From Gillisella terrae (GTDB lineage: Bacteria; Pseudomonadota; Alphaproteobacteria; Rhizobiales; Rhizobiaceae), in assembly GCF_004801395.1 (NCBI RefSeq), contig NZ_SSOA01000003.1, positions 372,001 to 436,000 of the forward strand: DNA of 64,000 bases, in the 5' to 3' direction. Shown one piece after another: positions 1 to 7,551 of the stretch (position 1 is its first letter; every line of letters begins with the position of its first letter). Both the position numbers and the translations under genes were made by a program. A model generated the notes under the pieces. The model searched no databases. It was not told the DNA's origin and worked only from the letters and a program-made list of their open reading frames with translations.

Positions 1-1
1 G

Positions 2-139
2 GATTTCTTTATCTTCCAGCTGCAAATCACCAAAAAGCGCATGACGGTTCCCAACAACCGCGATTATATCGCGCCAAGAGAAGAGGCGTTAAAGCTGCGG
101 GAAGCCCAGAGAGCGCCGCTGGAAAAGGTGATTTTCTAA
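2..139 (+). CDS. C-terminal tail of an unidentified protein (partial)
   Basis: A reading frame open from the left edge runs 45 codons to a TAA at 137-139. The tail is hydrophilic and ends in EKVIF, with a Lys/Arg/Glu-rich segment resembling a C-terminal helix. It is on the same strand as ubiA, whose likely start lies 48 bases further on, so the two could be co-transcribed. The family cannot be recognised from this fragment, and a spurious edge frame is not excluded, although the codon choice looks like that of its neighbours. Confidence 0.5.
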   Translation, partial: DFFIFQLQITKKRMTVPNNRDYIAPREEALKLREAQRAPLEKVIF

Positions 140-187
140 ACGAGGATGGCAGTTTTCTTCACCCGTGATTTGGTTTATCACGGGTGC

Positions 188-1141
188 ATGAGCACAGCCA
201 CCGACCAATCCGCCCGCGTTTATGACGCGCCTTCCGATAACTGGGTTTATCGCCTTTTGCCAAAGGCGATCTGGCCCTATGCGCAATTGGCGCGGTGGGA
301 TCGGCCGATTGGCTGGGAATTGCTGATGTGGCCGTGTTTTTGGTCGTCGGCACTGGCAGCCAATCATCTGGCAGCAATGGATCGCCTGCCTGTTGCGCTG
401 TTTATCGCTCATCTCCTGTTGTTCTTCATTGGCTCTGTTGCCATGCGCGGTGCTGGTTGCACCTATAATGATCTGGTGGATCACAAGATTGACATGGCGG
501 TGGCCCGCACCCGCTCGCGGCCGCTACCATCTGGGCGGGTGACGCGCACGCAGGCCAAAATCTTCATTGTCTTGCAGGCACTGGTCGGGGCGGCTGTTCT
601 GCTTTGCTTCAATTGGTTTTCAGTGGTGCTCGGCATTCTGTCGCTTGCCATTGTGGTGGTCTATCCCTTTGCCAAACGCTTTACCGATTGGCCGCAGTTT
701 TTCTTAGGGCTTGCTTTTTCCTGGGGTGGGCTGATGGGTTGGGCAGGCCTGACCGGCTCACTCTCGGTGGCCGCCGTGCTGGTGTATCTGGCCGCCATTG
801 TCTGGACCATTGGCTATGACACTATTTATGCCCATCAGGATAAAGAGGATGACGCCCTGATCGGTGTGCGCTCCACCGCCCGCCTGTTTGCGGATGATAC
901 GAAGATTTGGCTTGGCGGCTTTTACAGTGTCATGGCGCTGTTGTTGGCAGTGGCGTTTTGGCTGGCAGGCGCTGGTTTCATCGCCTATCTGGGGCTTCTG
1001 GTGGCTGGATTGCTGCTGGCCTATCAGATTGCGGTGCTGGATATTGACAATCCAACCCAATGCCTCGCGCTGTTCAAACTCAACGGCAAGGTTGGGCTGA
1101 TTTTGTTTGGCGGTCTTTTCCTCGCGATCCCCTTTGCTTGA
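188..1141 (+). CDS. ubiA: 4-hydroxybenzoate polyprenyltransferase
   Basis: Membrane prenyltransferase that joins the polyprenyl tail to 4-hydroxybenzoate in ubiquinone synthesis. The 317-aa product has the two Asp-rich motifs of the UbiA family, NDLVDHKID at about 94-102 and DTIYAHQDKEDD at about 211-222, which bind Mg-diphosphate. They sit among seven to nine hydrophobic helices. The ATG at 188 (MSTATDQ) is preferred to the in-frame ATG at 146 because it gives the usual family N-terminus and length. In rhizobia ubiA often lies beside the DUF6101 gene, which is also found nearby here, with dmeRF in between. Confidence 0.93.
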   Translation: MSTATDQSARVYDAPSDNWVYRLLPKAIWPYAQLARWDRPIGWELLMWPCFWSSALAANHLAAMDRLPVALFIAHLLLFFIGSVAMRGAGCTYNDLVDHKIDMAVARTRSRPLPSGRVTRTQAKIFIVLQALVGAAVLLCFNWFSVVLGILSLAIVVVYPFAKRFTDWPQFFLGLAFSWGGLMGWAGLTGSLSVAAVLVYLAAIVWTIGYDTIYAHQDKEDDALIGVRSTARLFADDTKIWLGGFYSVMALLLAVAFWLAGAGFIAYLGLLVAGLLLAYQIAVLDIDNPTQCLALFKLNGKVGLILFGGLFLAIPFA

Positions 1142-1143
1142 AC

Positions 1144-1182
1144 GATTGGCCTGATCGATTGGCCTGATCGATTGGCCTGATT
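1144..1182. repeat. Three tandem copies of a 13-bp unit
   Basis: GATTGGCCTGATC occurs at 1144-1156 and 1157-1169, and with a last-base change at 1170-1182. The array begins just after the ubiA stop. Its end overlaps a TTGACA hexamer at 1181-1186 that could be a -35 element for dmeRF. Function unknown; it may be a slippage product or a binding-site array. Confidence 0.85.
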
Positions 1183-1223
1183 GACAAGCTTCTTGTTTAG
1201 CGCAGCCTTGTTTTTTGCGTCCA

Positions 1224-1243
1224 TATAGGGTACCCCCCCTATA
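1224..1243 (+). promoter_or_regulatory. Putative DmeR operator
   Basis: A perfect dyad TATAGGG-N6-CCCTATA with a C-tract centre lies directly in front of the dmeR ATG at 1246. Operators of the CsoR/RcnR/FrmR repressor family have this design of a G/C tract flanked by AT-rich inverted repeats. Autoregulation by the adjacent dmeR product is inferred. The operator leaves no room for a normal ribosome-binding site. Confidence 0.75.
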
Positions 1244-1245
1244 GT

Positions 1246-1521
1246 ATGAGCCATACAATTCAAAATAAATCCAAACTGCTTGCCCGTGTCCGTCGCTTGA
1301 AGGGGCAGGTTGAAGCGATCGAAAACGCCCTTTTGGCGGAAAAGCCCTGCGATGAGGTGCTGAATCTGACGGCCTCCGTGCGCGGGGCTTTGAGCGGCCT
1401 GACGGCAGAGCTGATGGAAGATCACATTCGTTGCCACATCGTCGCCCCGGAGCTGGATGAGGCAGAGCGCCAGCAAGGTGCCAATGAACTGATTGACGTG
1501 ATCAGGAGTTATCTGAAATGA
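1246..1521 (+). CDS. dmeR: Metal-sensing repressor DmeR (CsoR/RcnR family)
   Basis: Small all-helical repressor of 91 aa that should release its operator when Ni(II) or Co(II) binds. The four ligand positions of the RcnR-type site are present: His3, Cys35, His60 and His64. FrmR formaldehyde sensors of the same family lack the last His, so a metal sensor is favoured. It overlaps dmeF by four bases (ATGA), indicating one transcript. The family and the dmeRF arrangement are known from rhizobia. The ATG at 1246 is required to keep His3, even though no Shine-Dalgarno stands before it. Confidence 0.88.
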   Translation: MSHTIQNKSKLLARVRRLKGQVEAIENALLAEKPCDEVLNLTASVRGALSGLTAELMEDHIRCHIVAPELDEAERQQGANELIDVIRSYLK

Positions 1522-2558
1522 GCACAGCCATTCCGCACGATCATCCTCATACTGCGTCACCACATCCTCATTCGCGCCTCAGCAATCGTCACAGCCATGT
1601 CTTTCTGGGGCAAAATCACCAGCGCAACGAGCGGCGCACCTGGGCCGTGATCGCTGTTACCACGGTGATGATGGTGATTGAAATTGTTGCGGGCCATCTG
1701 TTTGGCTCCATGGCCCTGACCGCAGATGGTTGGCATATGGCCACTCATGCGGGTGCCATTCTGGTCTCGGCGCTGGCCTATAGTCTTGCGCGTCGCAATG
1801 CCAGCAATCATCGTTTCACTTTTGGCACAGGCAAATTCGGCGATCTGGCCGCTTTTGCCAGCGCGATGTTTTTGGGATTGGTGGCGGTGATCATCGCCTG
1901 GGAAAGCGCCTGGCGGATGCTGGAGCCGGTGCCGATCAATTTTTCCGAGGCCATCCTGATCGCCAGCGTCGGTCTGGTGGTCAATCTGGTCTGCGCCGTT
2001 CTTTTGCATGATGGGGATCATCATGTTCACCATCACGGCGGCCATCATCACAAACATCACGATCACAAGCATCACGATCACACCCACCATGACCATGCCC
2101 ATCATGATCCTGCGGGCAGTCATGGTGGTGTCGATCGCAATCTACGCGCCGCCTATGTCCATGTGCTGGCCGATGCCTTGACCTCTGTTCTGGCCATTGT
2201 GGCATTGGTTCTGGCCAGTTTTTACGGCTGGCTATGGCTGGATCCGCTGATCGGTATTGTCGGCGCTGTGGTTATCGGCAGCTGGGCCTATGGTCTGATC
2301 CGCGATAGCGGTCTGGTGCTGCTGGATTTTGTGCCTGCGAGTGAAGATTTACCGGATGAGATTCGCACTATTCTTGCGAAGGAAAAGGCCGATATTGTCG
2401 ATCTGCATGTCTGGCAACTGGGGCCGGGTCATCATGGCGCAATTGTCTCTCTGGTTGCAGGTGAGCCGCATTCACCTGCCTATTATCGGGAAAAGCTGTC
2501 AGCCATTCACGATCTTTCTCACGTCACTGTTGAGGTCGAAGCCAAAGGCGCTGTTTGA
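1518..2558 (+). CDS. dmeF: Cation diffusion facilitator (Co/Ni efflux) DmeF
   Basis: Inner-membrane metal/proton antiporter of the CDF family, 346 aa, expected to export Co(II) and Ni(II). Six membrane spans are visible. Metal-site residues appear in the second span (D70, H73, H77 in ADGWHMATH) and the fifth (H215, D219 in HVLAD). A His/Asp-rich cytoplasmic loop spans about 164-202 and the N-terminus is also His-rich (HDHPHTASPHPH). It is translationally coupled to dmeR. Co/Ni preference comes from the family and the regulator, not from direct evidence. Confidence 0.9.
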   Translation: MSTAIPHDHPHTASPHPHSRLSNRHSHVFLGQNHQRNERRTWAVIAVTTVMMVIEIVAGHLFGSMALTADGWHMATHAGAILVSALAYSLARRNASNHRFTFGTGKFGDLAAFASAMFLGLVAVIIAWESAWRMLEPVPINFSEAILIASVGLVVNLVCAVLLHDGDHHVHHHGGHHHKHHDHKHHDHTHHDHAHHDPAGSHGGVDRNLRAAYVHVLADALTSVLAIVALVLASFYGWLWLDPLIGIVGAVVIGSWAYGLIRDSGLVLLDFVPASEDLPDEIRTILAKEKADIVDLHVWQLGPGHHGAIVSLVAGEPHSPAYYREKLSAIHDLSHVTVEVEAKGAV

Positions 2559-2565
2559 AAATGAA

Positions 2566-2596
2566 ACACGCCCCGCAACAAGGTTGGGGGGCGTGT
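2566..2596 (-). terminator. Hairpin between convergent dmeF and DUF6101 genes
   Basis: A 14-bp stem with one mismatch (ACACGCCCCGCAAC against GTTGGGGGGCGTGT) and a 3-base loop. No T-tract follows on the plus strand. Reading on the minus strand it is followed by a T-rich stretch, so it more likely ends the DUF6101 transcript. Confidence 0.6.
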
Positions 2597-2627
2597 CTGC
2601 GTAAAGCCGTCCTGGAAGGAAGGGGTG

Positions 2628-3197
2628 TTAATTGCGGGCAATGATTTCCTTGCCGGAAATCTTCATGGCAATGCCCAGTGACCCGGTGGTTCTGCGCACC
2701 AGAAAACGTGGGCGGCGCTCGGAGAAATTGGAGTGGCGACGGCGCTGCTTTGGCACATTGGCGCGGATTTCGCCCAAGTGCTCTTCCAGCGGGCGGGCCA
2801 CGCCATCGGCTTCCACCATCAGCATGGGAATGCGGAATTTTTCGGCCCAAAGACGCCAGTCGGCGGCAATGTCGCAAAGATCATGGGCAACCAGCAGCGG
2901 AATGCACAGATCGGCATCTTCATGATAGAGCTCCAGCGTCACTGTGACCTCGCCATTGCCATGGTCGATGGCGCGGGCCGCAACACCCTTGAATGCCCGG
3001 GCTGGAAGGGCAAAGGACAGCGGCAAACCACTTGATGGCAGAACCTTGCGCAAGACTGCGCCGCGCTCATCCAGTGTAATCGAGACATTGCCGGAAGCAT
3101 CACGCAACGCATAAGAAACATGTTGCGGCAAGCGGGACGGTTCTAACCGAAACGTTGCTCCGGCCCATACGGGCTTCATAACCGTGTTTGTCATCAT
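2628..3197 (-). CDS. DUF6101 family protein
   Basis: A 189-aa soluble protein matching, from memory, the DUF6101 family of Rhizobiales, whose function is unknown. No signal peptide or membrane span is seen. It is predicted mixed alpha/beta with a basic C-terminal third (KQRRRHSNFSERRPRFLVRR), which could suggest nucleic-acid or phosphate contact; this is inference. The start codons ATGATG at 3197/3194 follow an AAGGGT ribosome-binding site. The gene has a long leader containing a foldable segment, described separately. Confidence 0.8.
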   Translation of the reverse strand: MMTNTVMKPVWAGATFRLEPSRLPQHVSYALRDASGNVSITLDERGAVLRKVLPSSGLPLSFALPARAFKGVAARAIDHGNGEVTVTLELYHEDADLCIPLLVAHDLCDIAADWRLWAEKFRIPMLMVEADGVARPLEEHLGEIRANVPKQRRRHSNFSERRPRFLVRRTTGSLGIAMKISGKEIIARN

Positions 3198-3641
3198 ACT
3201 ACCCTTGTTTTACCTGAGAGCCGCTGTGGACTCTTCTTATCGGGACTTTGCGTCCTCTGAGGCTCAAGATAGCCGCAGCCCCTTCCTGACCACTTAAAAA
3301 TTGCGGTTAAGAAAACTTTGCTGCTTCAGATGGTTATCGAAATGCAATCAGTGAGGGTTTCTTAAACGTGAACGGCGTTCATCGAATTTTCAGACTCTTG
3401 TTAACGGAATGCTTGTTTATTATGGTCTATGATACACGCTGACGTCGATGATTGGCGGTCTGCTTTTCTCCTCGCGAAAGCCAGGGGCAAGGCCCATGAA
3501 CCATGATGGGTTGCCCAAAGCGTGTCATGTTCCAATTGCCTTTTCAGGCATTGGGAAGGCACCGAAGATTTTGAAAATGGTGGTGTGTTTGTGCATCAGG
3601 GTTGATGCATCACACGGTCGGGAAATCGAGGAAGAACGGTC
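3198..3641. other. Divergent intergenic region
   Basis: 444 bases between the divergent DUF6101 and DUF1217 genes. The left part holds the candidate leader RNA. The rest is AT-rich and should carry both promoters, but no clear consensus boxes stand out. A hairpin GGGCAA...TTGCCC lies near 3486-3520. A short frame at 3448-3687 has no credible start site and is not called. Confidence 0.5.
3205..3300 (-). ncRNA. Candidate structured leader upstream of DUF6101
   Basis: On the minus strand the leader contains nested pairing. An outer GAGCC/GGCTC stem encloses a GGAC-GCAAA-GTCC hairpin, and a GCGGCT/AGCGGC pair is possible. It ends with CTCTCAGGTAAAA close to the ribosome-binding site. That 13-mer resembles the 3' strand of a glycine-riboswitch aptamer, but the conserved CCGAAGG-GCAA part is absent. 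The segment could be a cis-regulatory RNA; its identity is unknown. Confidence 0.35.
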
Positions 3642-5831
3642 ATGGTCTCTACTTATATCAGTTATGATATCATCACGCGCGATATGAAGACGAGCCTGAA
3701 CCGTGTGGCGCAGGAAAAGCAGGTCACCCGTGACTCCCAATATTACAAAGACAATATTGGAAAGATAAAGACCGTCGACGACTTCATGGCCAATGACCGT
3801 CTCTATCAATACTCAATGAAGGCCAACGGCCTTGAAGACATGATTTACGCCAAAGCCTTTATGAAAAAAGTGCTTGAGAGCGATCTGACGGATAAAGACA
3901 GCTACGCCAACAAATTGGCCGATAGTCGCTATCGCAATTTTGCTGCTTCCTTCAATTTTTCCGCTGCAACGGTTGATTCGCAAACGGAAAAGCAGGAAGA
4001 GGATGTTCTTGGGCTCTACAAACAATCCTTGGTGACAGAAGGCGATGATGCCAAATCCGAGGTCATGTATTATGATTCAGCCATCGATCAGGTCACCGAT
4101 GTTGATAGTCTTTTGCAAAACAGTCGGTTGACGACATTCGTTTTGAAGTCCTACGGCCTGGACACCAAATATTACTCTACCGATCATCTGAAACAAGTTC
4201 TGACCAGCGATGTCAACGATCCGAACAGCTATGTGAACACGCTGACCACCAACAAGTCAGACTATCTTGCGATGGCCAAGGCTTTCAGCTTCAACACCGA
4301 TGGCACATTGAAAAATGCAACGGCCCAGACTGCTGATCAAAAGACGGCGATGGAAGACAATTATCTCAGTGTCGTGCCAAGCACCGAGACAGCGTTCAAG
4401 GCAGAGCGTGAGACCGACTATTATAAAAGCAAGCTGGCCAACGTGACCAAGGTCTCGGACATTACCGGCGATTCGCGGCTGTTTTCCTACGTGAAAACGG
4501 CCTTGGGTCTCAACAAGAACATGTTGATGTCCACTTTTGAAAACATCGTCACCAGCGATTTGAATGATCCCCAAAGCTACGCCAACACCCAGGGTGATGG
4601 TACGGGCGGTAATTATTCAAAAATCGCGGCCATGTTCAACTTTGATGCCAATGGCAATGCGACCGCAGGCAATGCGCAGAATTCCAGCCAGTTGGACCAG
4701 ACAACTGCGCAATATATGACCAAGTATGGCGAGGGCGATCAGGCCGATCTGACGGCATTGACCACCTATTACTCGACCCAGATGAAATCGATTTCCAATG
4801 TCGACGATCTTTTGAACAACCAGAAGGTCTATGGCGTTTTGACCAAGGCGTTTGGCATTGAACAGGATGAGTTCAGCAAGGCAACACTGAGAAAAGTGCT
4901 GACCAGCGACATGAGTGACAAGAACAGCTATGCCAATCAAACGCGCGACAAGCGTTTGATCAGCTTGGCGACGGCGTTTAATTTCAAGTCGGACGGTAAG
5001 GCCGATGTGCCGCTGCTGGCACAGTCCGAGCGGACAATCACCACAATCGCCAAGGATTATATCGTTCAAAAAACCCGCTTTCTCAAAGACAAGGAGCTTG
5101 ACGACGCCAAGACCAAGGCAAATGCCGACGCACAATATTATCAAGAGAATATCGTCAAAGTTTCCTCTGTCAGTGATCTGTTAAAAGACCGGAAGCTGGT
5201 GGACTTTGTTCTGACGTCAAAAGGACTGGACCCGAAAACAGTCGATAACGATATGCTCAAGAAGCTGTTTGCGTCTGATCTGAACGATCCAAAGAGCTTT
5301 GCCAACACGCAAAAAGATGAGCGTTTTGCTGGCTTTGTGGCCTCTTTTAACTTCGGAACCGATGGAAAGATCAACAAATCCTATTCGGAAGGCGTTCAAG
5401 ACCGCGGGAACATTGTAAAAACCAACAATCTCTTCCTCCATCAGACCATGGAACAAGAGCAGGGCGATGACAATGGTGGTGTGCGCCTGGCACTCTATTG
5501 GCAACGCATGGCACCGACAATTACTTCAGCTTATGATATTTTGGGCGATACGGCTCTCTTGGAAGTGTTCCGCACGGCCTTCAGTATGCCCAAGGAAATG
5601 AGCAATATGAGCATCGAGCAGCAGGCCAAGATTGTCGAAAGCAAGTTGAATTTGAAGGATCTGAATAATCCGGATCTGGCCAAGAAATTCATTTCGCGCT
5701 TTACCGCTATGTATGACCTCAACAACGGCACGGGAAGCACGTCCGCAAATGCAGCTCTGGCGATTTTGGGCGGCTCTGACGGCTCCACCGGTATCAGTGC
5801 GACGCTGCTGGAATCTCTGAACCAGAAATAA
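3642..5831 (+). CDS. Multi-module DUF1217 protein (motility-associated family)
   Basis: 729 aa made almost wholly of six imperfect repeats of about 75-80 residues. The shared pattern is a YY near the start, a V-x-D-L/F turn, a central F/Y-V-K-x-x-G segment, then L-x-S-D-L-x-D-x-x-S-Y-A-N and a closing A-x-x-F-N-F. Modules begin near residues 33, 140, 255, 365, 490 and 600; the sixth is the most diverged. DUF1217 proteins occur in rhizobial flagellar clusters, but no flagellar gene lies here, so a motility role is only suggested by family. No signal peptide is seen. A GAGGAAG site precedes the ATG. Confidence 0.82.
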   Translation: MVSTYISYDIITRDMKTSLNRVAQEKQVTRDSQYYKDNIGKIKTVDDFMANDRLYQYSMKANGLEDMIYAKAFMKKVLESDLTDKDSYANKLADSRYRNFAASFNFSAATVDSQTEKQEEDVLGLYKQSLVTEGDDAKSEVMYYDSAIDQVTDVDSLLQNSRLTTFVLKSYGLDTKYYSTDHLKQVLTSDVNDPNSYVNTLTTNKSDYLAMAKAFSFNTDGTLKNATAQTADQKTAMEDNYLSVVPSTETAFKAERETDYYKSKLANVTKVSDITGDSRLFSYVKTALGLNKNMLMSTFENIVTSDLNDPQSYANTQGDGTGGNYSKIAAMFNFDANGNATAGNAQNSSQLDQTTAQYMTKYGEGDQADLTALTTYYSTQMKSISNVDDLLNNQKVYGVLTKAFGIEQDEFSKATLRKVLTSDMSDKNSYANQTRDKRLISLATAFNFKSDGKADVPLLAQSERTITTIAKDYIVQKTRFLKDKELDDAKTKANADAQYYQENIVKVSSVSDLLKDRKLVDFVLTSKGLDPKTVDNDMLKKLFASDLNDPKSFANTQKDERFAGFVASFNFGTDGKINKSYSEGVQDRGNIVKTNNLFLHQTMEQEQGDDNGGVRLALYWQRMAPTITSAYDILGDTALLEVFRTAFSMPKEMSNMSIEQQAKIVESKLNLKDLNNPDLAKKFISRFTAMYDLNNGTGSTSANAALAILGGSDGSTGISATLLESLNQK

Positions 5832-5871
5832 CGCCAGATGCTTTAACCAAACGGGCAAGGCAAGAGCGCAA

Positions 5872-5969
5872 AACTGCGCCTCTCACCATATATGGCGAGA
5901 GGCCCTGTAACACTTTACGTGTGTTACATCATTCCTTCAATCCACTCCCATTTCAGGAATGATGCAGTC
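5872..5969 (+). repeat. RIME1-like element, degenerate
   Basis: Two adjacent palindromic modules match the better copies elsewhere in the window. The first is CTCTCACCATATATGG-CGAGAG followed by CCTGTAACACTTT, and the second is a decayed version ending in ATGATGCAGT. It lies between the DUF1217 gene and the modA operator. Confidence 0.6.
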
Positions 5970-5989
5970 GCTGCTTGCCTTGTTTTTGA

Positions 5990-6023
5990 TCCATCGATAT
6001 ATCTCATGAAATATATCGATGGA
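5990..6023 (+). promoter_or_regulatory. ModE-type molybdate operator
   Basis: Perfect 13-bp inverted repeat TCCATCGATATAT-N8-ATATATCGATGGA directly upstream of the modA ribosome-binding site (GAGGAAAG). It fits the ModE-box pattern of ATCG-TATAT half-sites. A modE gene closes the facing operon. Repression of modABC when molybdate is plentiful is the expected role. Confidence 0.88.
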
Positions 6024-6036
6024 TTGAGGAAAGACC

Positions 6037-6852
6037 ATGATGGTTGGGTTTGGTATGTTCAGGCGCTGCAATGCCATTGCCGTTGCCATTTTTATGGTGC
6101 TTGCACCACTTTTTGCCCCGGCCTTTGTAAAACCGGCTGATGCTGCCGATAGTCTCACGGTGTTTGCCGCCGCCAGTCTGAAGGAAACCTTGGGGCAAAT
6201 TGCCGATGACTGGACAAAAGACACAGGCAAGCCGGTGAAACTGTCTTTTGCCGCCAGCTCTGCGCTTGCCAGGCAGATTGATGAGGGCGCACCCGCCGAT
6301 GTGTTTATCTCGGCGGATTTGAACTGGATGGACCATCTCGAAAAGGGTGGACAATTGGTCGATAACAGCCGCGTCAATCTTTTAGGCAACCGCATTGTGC
6401 TGGTGGAAGCCGCAAATGCCGCAGTCACAACCCAGATCAAGCCGGGTTTTGATCTGGCGGGCCTTTTGGGCACGGGCAGGCTTGCCATGGGCAATGTTGC
6501 CTCTGTGCCCGCGGGCATTTATGGCAAGGCTGCCCTGACCTCGCTTGGCGTGTGGGACAGCGTCAAAGCCAAGATCGCGCAGGCCGATAATGTCCGCGCC
6601 GCCTTGCTGTTGGTATCGCGCCAAGAAGCGCCGTTTGGCATTGTCTATGAAACCGATGCCAAGGTTGATCCGGGCGTGAAAATTGTCGATCGCTTCCCGC
6701 AAGACAGCCACCCCGCGATTATCTATCCGGCAGCGGTGGTGAAGACATCGAAAAATCCTGATGCCAAGGCATTTTTAGCCTATCTGCAATCGCAAAAGGC
6801 GGCGGAAATTTTCACAAAGGCAGGCTTTACCGTGCTGGGTAAAACACAATAA
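6037..6852 (+). CDS. modA: Molybdate ABC transporter, periplasmic binding protein
   Basis: 271-aa precursor with a signal peptide (hydrophobic to about residue 30, cleavage probably after PADAA). The mature protein begins DSLTVFAAASLKETL, the typical ModA opening whose serines bind the oxyanion. It captures molybdate (and tungstate) in the periplasm for ModBC. The ATG at 6037 follows GAGGAAAG at good spacing, and modB begins seven bases after its stop. The ModE box upstream implies control by molybdenum status. Confidence 0.95.
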   Translation: MMVGFGMFRRCNAIAVAIFMVLAPLFAPAFVKPADAADSLTVFAAASLKETLGQIADDWTKDTGKPVKLSFAASSALARQIDEGAPADVFISADLNWMDHLEKGGQLVDNSRVNLLGNRIVLVEAANAAVTTQIKPGFDLAGLLGTGRLAMGNVASVPAGIYGKAALTSLGVWDSVKAKIAQADNVRAALLLVSRQEAPFGIVYETDAKVDPGVKIVDRFPQDSHPAIIYPAAVVKTSKNPDAKAFLAYLQSQKAAEIFTKAGFTVLGKTQ

Positions 6853-6858
6853 GCAGGC

Positions 6859-7551
6859 ATGATGGATCTCTCAGCCGACGACATCACCGCCATTCTCTTA
6901 AGTCTCAAGGTGGCTACAACTGCGGTCGTTGTGTCACTGCCGTTTGGCGTGGTGGTGGCCTGGCTTTTGGCGCGCAAGCGCTTTTGGGGGCACACCCTGT
7001 TGGATGGTATCGTCCATCTGCCCTTGATCTTGCCGCCGGTGGTCACCGGCTATGCGCTGCTGCTAACCTTTGGCCGAAGAGGATTGATGGGGGGCTTGCT
7101 GGATCAGTGGTTTGGGCTGGTGTTTTCCTTTCGCTGGACCGGAGCAGCTCTTGCGGCAGGCATCATGGGCTTTCCGCTGATGGTTCGTTCAATCCGCATG
7201 GCGATTGAAGGGGTGGATACCAAGCTGGAAACCGCCGCCAGCACTTTGGGGGCGTCCTCCCTCATGGTGTTTTTCACCGTGACTTTGCCGCTGATTTTGC
7301 CCGGCATTGCCGCCGGTGCCGTTTTGGCTTTTGCCAAAGCCATGGGCGAGTTTGGTGCAACCATTACCTTTGTTTCCAACATCCCCGGCGAAACCCAGAC
7401 CCTGTCGGCCGCCATCTACACCTACACCCAAGTGCCGGGCGGCGATGCGGCGGCTTTGCGGCTGACGCTGGTGTCGGTGGCGCTGTCCATGGCCGCCCTG
7501 ATTGCCTCGGAACTGCTGTCGCGGCGGCTGACATCCAGATTGGCGGCCTGA
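6859..7551 (+). CDS. modB: Molybdate ABC transporter, permease
   Basis: 230-aa inner-membrane permease with about five hydrophobic helices. The ABC-coupling (EAA) loop reads ETAASTLGASSLMVFFTVTL, followed by P-LILPGIAAG. It forms the molybdate channel that docks with ModC. Translation is coupled: the TGA stop at 7549-7551 shares a base with the modC ATG. Start ATG at 6859; the adjacent ATG at 6862 is an alternative. Confidence 0.95.
   Translation: MMDLSADDITAILLSLKVATTAVVVSLPFGVVVAWLLARKRFWGHTLLDGIVHLPLILPPVVTGYALLLTFGRRGLMGGLLDQWFGLVFSFRWTGAALAAGIMGFPLMVRSIRMAIEGVDTKLETAASTLGASSLMVFFTVTLPLILPGIAAGAVLAFAKAMGEFGATITFVSNIPGETQTLSAAIYTYTQVPGGDAAALRLTLVSVALSMAALIASELLSRRLTSRLAA

Noticed and set aside
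3205..3220. Glycine riboswitch before DUF6101
   Set aside because: Only the CTCTCAGGTAAAA strand matches; the conserved CCGAAGG-GCAA region and the tandem aptamer are absent, so it is reported only as a candidate structured leader.
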